Shown here one piece after another: positions 63,469-64,000 of a stretch of DNA of 64,000 nt (its first letter is position 1; the number at the start of each line of letters is the position of its first letter). This DNA comes from an uncultured Bryobacterales bacterium (GTDB lineage Bacteria; Acidobacteriota; Terriglobia; Bryobacterales; UBA6623). Location of the stretch: positions 1 to 64,000 of the forward strand of contig CATOTH010000002.1 of NCBI GenBank assembly GCA_951813065.1, read 5' to 3'. The position numbers and the translations under genes are program-made. The notes under the pieces were generated by a model, which saw nothing but the letters and a program-made list of their open reading frames with translations, was not told the DNA's origin and did no database searches.

Positions 63469-64000
63469 CACCCACAAACTGTTGGACTTCGACGATTCCA
63501 GCCCCCTCTTCGATGATCACGAGGCGGTTGATTGGCACCTCCGAGATCGTCTCGATCTGGCCGTTAGGCCAGCGGATCGAGAGATCCACCCTGCTCTCAG
63601 GTCCGAGACCAAAATGAAGCCGGCTATCACTCGAGGAGTAGAAACTTGACTGACTTAAGACAGCCTGCGCTTGTTTCTTGCCTCCATAGTGCGCGGTCAC
63701 GGTCGCCCCGATTGCGCTACGGTTCGATCGGACTCCCACCAGCTTCACCTTCAGCCAGTTGGCCTTACCGCGCAGATCGTTGCGCAGCAAGGACGGCGGC
63801 TCGTGAAGATTCACGATGAGCACATCCACGTCCCCGTCATTGTCAAAGTCTCCGAAGGCGCAGCCTCGGCTGGAGTGCTTCGCGGACACCCCTGGTCCCC
63901 CTTGGTCTAGCAACTCCTCAAACTTTCCGGAGCCGAGATTGCGGAAGATGATCCGAGGGCAGTAATACGGGTAGGCGTCCAGCTTCCTGGCGACCTCCGG
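63431..64000 (-). CDS. CRTAC1-like ASPIC/UnbV protein, C-terminal part (runs off the right edge)
   Basis: Open frame from the right edge to a TGA at 63431. PEVARKLDAYPYYCPRIIFR starts the visible part, then GCAFGDFDNDGDVDVLIVNL (FG-GAP) and the ASPIC/UnbV end: LKVKLVGVRSNRSAIGATVT, LHFGLGPESRVDLSIRWPNG. It is tail-to-tail with, and similar to, the 61138-63468 gene. Confidence 0.88.
   Translation of the reverse strand, partial: PEVARKLDAYPYYCPRIIFRNLGSGKFEELLDQGGPGVSAKHSSRGCAFGDFDNDGDVDVLIVNLHEPPSLLRNDLRGKANWLKVKLVGVRSNRSAIGATVTAHYGGKKQAQAVLSQSSFYSSSDSRLHFGLGPESRVDLSIRWPNGQIETISEVPINRLVIIEEGAGIVEVQQFVGVTGPRAQPTSPV

Noticed and set aside
1..64000. CRISPR array, rRNA operon or riboswitch
   Set aside because: No regularly spaced repeats, no rRNA-like stretch and no recognisable riboswitch core seen on reading both strands.

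Overview
The window is GC-rich bacterial chromosome. Gene content points to Acidobacteriota, probably a lineage living on host-derived or complex glycans. The evidence is four large Oar/SusC-like TonB-dependent receptors with an N-terminal carboxypeptidase-regulatory domain, several FG-GAP/VCBS and ASPIC/UnbV proteins, sulfatases, Tat-exported Gfo/Idh/MocA oxidoreductases and a DUF1501 remnant. The phylum call is inference from gene families; no rRNA gene is present.

Left part (1-31 kb), mostly intact. A FAA-hydrolase gene runs off the left edge, followed by a broken HigA antitoxin, a lipoprotein sulfatase, two TonB receptors (minus strand), a BrnT/BrnA-type toxin-antitoxin pair, a NERD-nuclease/helicase protein, a tyrosine phosphatase-ADP-ribosylglycohydrolase fusion bracketed by imperfect direct repeats, an RHH/ParE toxin-antitoxin pair, a Gfo/Idh/MocA dehydrogenase and a sialidase-sulfatase fusion. 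Then comes a housekeeping cofactor block: birA, coaX, pncB, and trpB on the opposite strand. A third TonB receptor, close paralogue of the first, is followed by an FG-GAP protein, def-fmt-argJ and tRNA-Ile(CAU).

Middle part (31-49 kb), an accessory island that begins just after the tRNA gene. It holds an IS21-like element inserted in a small conserved gene. The element's own istA is split by an IS4/Tn5-type element whose transposase carries an N-terminal DUF4338 (DruA-like) domain. An IS1595 element splits an MFS transporter gene. All three insertions have clean target duplications, and in each case removing the element restores the reading frame. Further right are an ISNCY remnant, DUF29, a frameshifted gene, a truncated tyrosine integrase with an internal stop, the tail of an Avd-like gene overlapping the first 15 codons of a reverse transcriptase (apparent diversity-generating retroelement remnant), a serine-recombinase fragment, a second truncated copy of the IS4 element, an Xre/RES toxin-antitoxin pair, an IS1634 tail and a TRAP permease pseudogene.

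Right part (49-64 kb). A DUF1445 hydro-lyase/cyclase-like protein, an amidohydrolase, a fourth TonB receptor with a recognisable promoter, two tandem Gfo/Idh/MocA oxidoreductases and a Tat-exported xylose-isomerase-like TIM barrel (a likely sugar uptake and oxidation cluster), a DUF1501 remnant, an ISNCY-IS1634 chimera, a TPR protein divergent from a CRTAC1/ASPIC-UnbV protein, and a second ASPIC/UnbV protein running off the right edge.

Most interesting points: the DruA-domain transposase, the nested and precisely reversible IS insertions, the retroelement remnant, the repeat-bracketed phosphatase-glycohydrolase fusion and the sialidase-sulfatase fusion.
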